From Actinomadura opuntiae (GTDB taxonomy: Bacteria > Actinomycetota > Actinomycetes > Streptosporangiales > Streptosporangiaceae), in the NCBI RefSeq assembly GCF_030283205.1, contig NZ_JASNWF010000041.1:1-41463 (forward strand): DNA of 41,463 nt, written 5' to 3'. Made by a program: the position numbers and the translations under genes. Below, piece after piece: positions 41,185-41,463 of this stretch (positions are counted from its first letter, which is position 1; every line of letters begins with the position of its first letter). The notes below the pieces were generated by a model. That model did no database searches and was not told the DNA's origin. It saw only the letters and a list, made by a program, of their open reading frames with translations.

Positions 41185-41463
41185 ATGATCGACAAGGGTC
41201 GCATCCGCCGCGGGCCGATGCTGGCGGTGGCCGGGGCGGTGGGCGCGGGCGCGCTCGCCGCCGGGATCTGGACGGCCGCCGGCTCCGGCTCGTCGCCGCA
41301 CGTCACGCCGGTGGCGGAGCGGAACGCGCTGGCGCATCCGAAGACCCCCGCCCCCGCGCCGCCGGCGCGGCACTGCGCGCCGGGGCGGCCGCCGGCGGTC
41401 CGCAGTCCCGCACCGGCCCCGCCGAAGGCGGCGCCGGGGGCGCCGGCCGAGCCGTCCGCCGTG
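41185..41463 (+). CDS. Secreted or membrane-anchored protein, N-terminal part only
   Basis: At least 93 residues, running off the end of the window. A basic start (MIDKGRIRRG) and a hydrophobic segment (PMLAVAGAVGAGALAAGIW, about 11-29) form a signal peptide or anchor. A Pro/Ala-rich linker with one Cys (about residue 64) follows. No domain is visible yet. GAGGAG lies 5 bases before the ATG. The low-complexity region is typical of actinobacterial exported proteins. Confidence 0.6.
   Translation, partial: MIDKGRIRRGPMLAVAGAVGAGALAAGIWTAAGSGSSPHVTPVAERNALAHPKTPAPAPPARHCAPGRPPAVRSPAPAPPKAAPGAPAEPSAV

Overview
The window is high-GC actinobacterial chromosome. Three marker families point that way: the NucS/EndoMS mismatch endonuclease, a FilP/Scy-type coiled-coil polar-growth protein, and the Mec-CysO-CysM cysteine route. 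Many genes have a TANNNT box 6-8 bases before the start codon and no ribosome binding site, which fits frequent leaderless transcription. From memory, two gene blocks match conserved Streptomyces neighbourhoods (SCO5385-SCO5419-like and SCO2903-SCO2920-like). A filamentous relative such as Actinomadura or another Thermomonosporaceae is likely, but this is inference.

Layout. 1-2170: an accessory island with a DUF222/HNH endonuclease (13E12-type) gene between two nearly identical inverted repeats of about 111 bp; the right repeat carries a DNA cloverleaf with no unpaired linker bases. 2306-5148: nucS, a HEAT-repeat protein, a small basic protein and an SCO5389-like protein. 5147-9793: an LLM flavin oxidoreductase, a double-length 3-hydroxyacyl-CoA dehydrogenase, a small zinc-ribbon protein and two alpha/beta hydrolases. 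9838-15000: an AI-2E family permease, a FilP-like coiled coil, methylmalonyl-CoA epimerase and acetyl-CoA acetyltransferase. 15019-19800: DUF4230, DUF2127 and DUF3817 membrane proteins, then an unusual ABC ATPase/permease pair. 20013-25184: thioredoxin-TPR protein, a second multi-hairpin repeat, a cytidylate-kinase-like protein, ACT-malic enzyme, an LPXTG surface protein, YqgE and DUF3039. 25356-28286: a secreted M43-like zinc protease and a superfamily 2 helicase. 28289-30815 (minus strand): pncB-pncA-gntK, for NAD salvage plus gluconate phosphorylation. 30980-31903: clpS with an overlapping short upstream frame, then DUF2017. 32080-34929: three consecutive MEDS-domain regulators. 34963-36911: mec, a short leaderless frame, cysO and cysM. 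37033 to the end: thioesterase, murI, a metallo-beta-lactamase-fold hydrolase, rph, rdgB and the start of a secreted protein.

How the genes work together. Acyl-CoA and propionate metabolism is represented by the dehydrogenase, epimerase, thiolase and thioesterase. Cysteine is made on the carrier CysO by CysM and released by Mec. NAD is recycled by PncA and PncB. NucS, RdgB and RNase PH serve genome, nucleotide-pool and RNA maintenance.

The best candidates for something undescribed are (a) the inverted-repeat HNH island with its cloverleaf, (b) the three-gene MEDS cluster, whose STAS and ATPase modules lack the residues normally needed for phosphotransfer, and (c) the short leaderless frames ahead of cysO and clpS. 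None could be tested against databases here.
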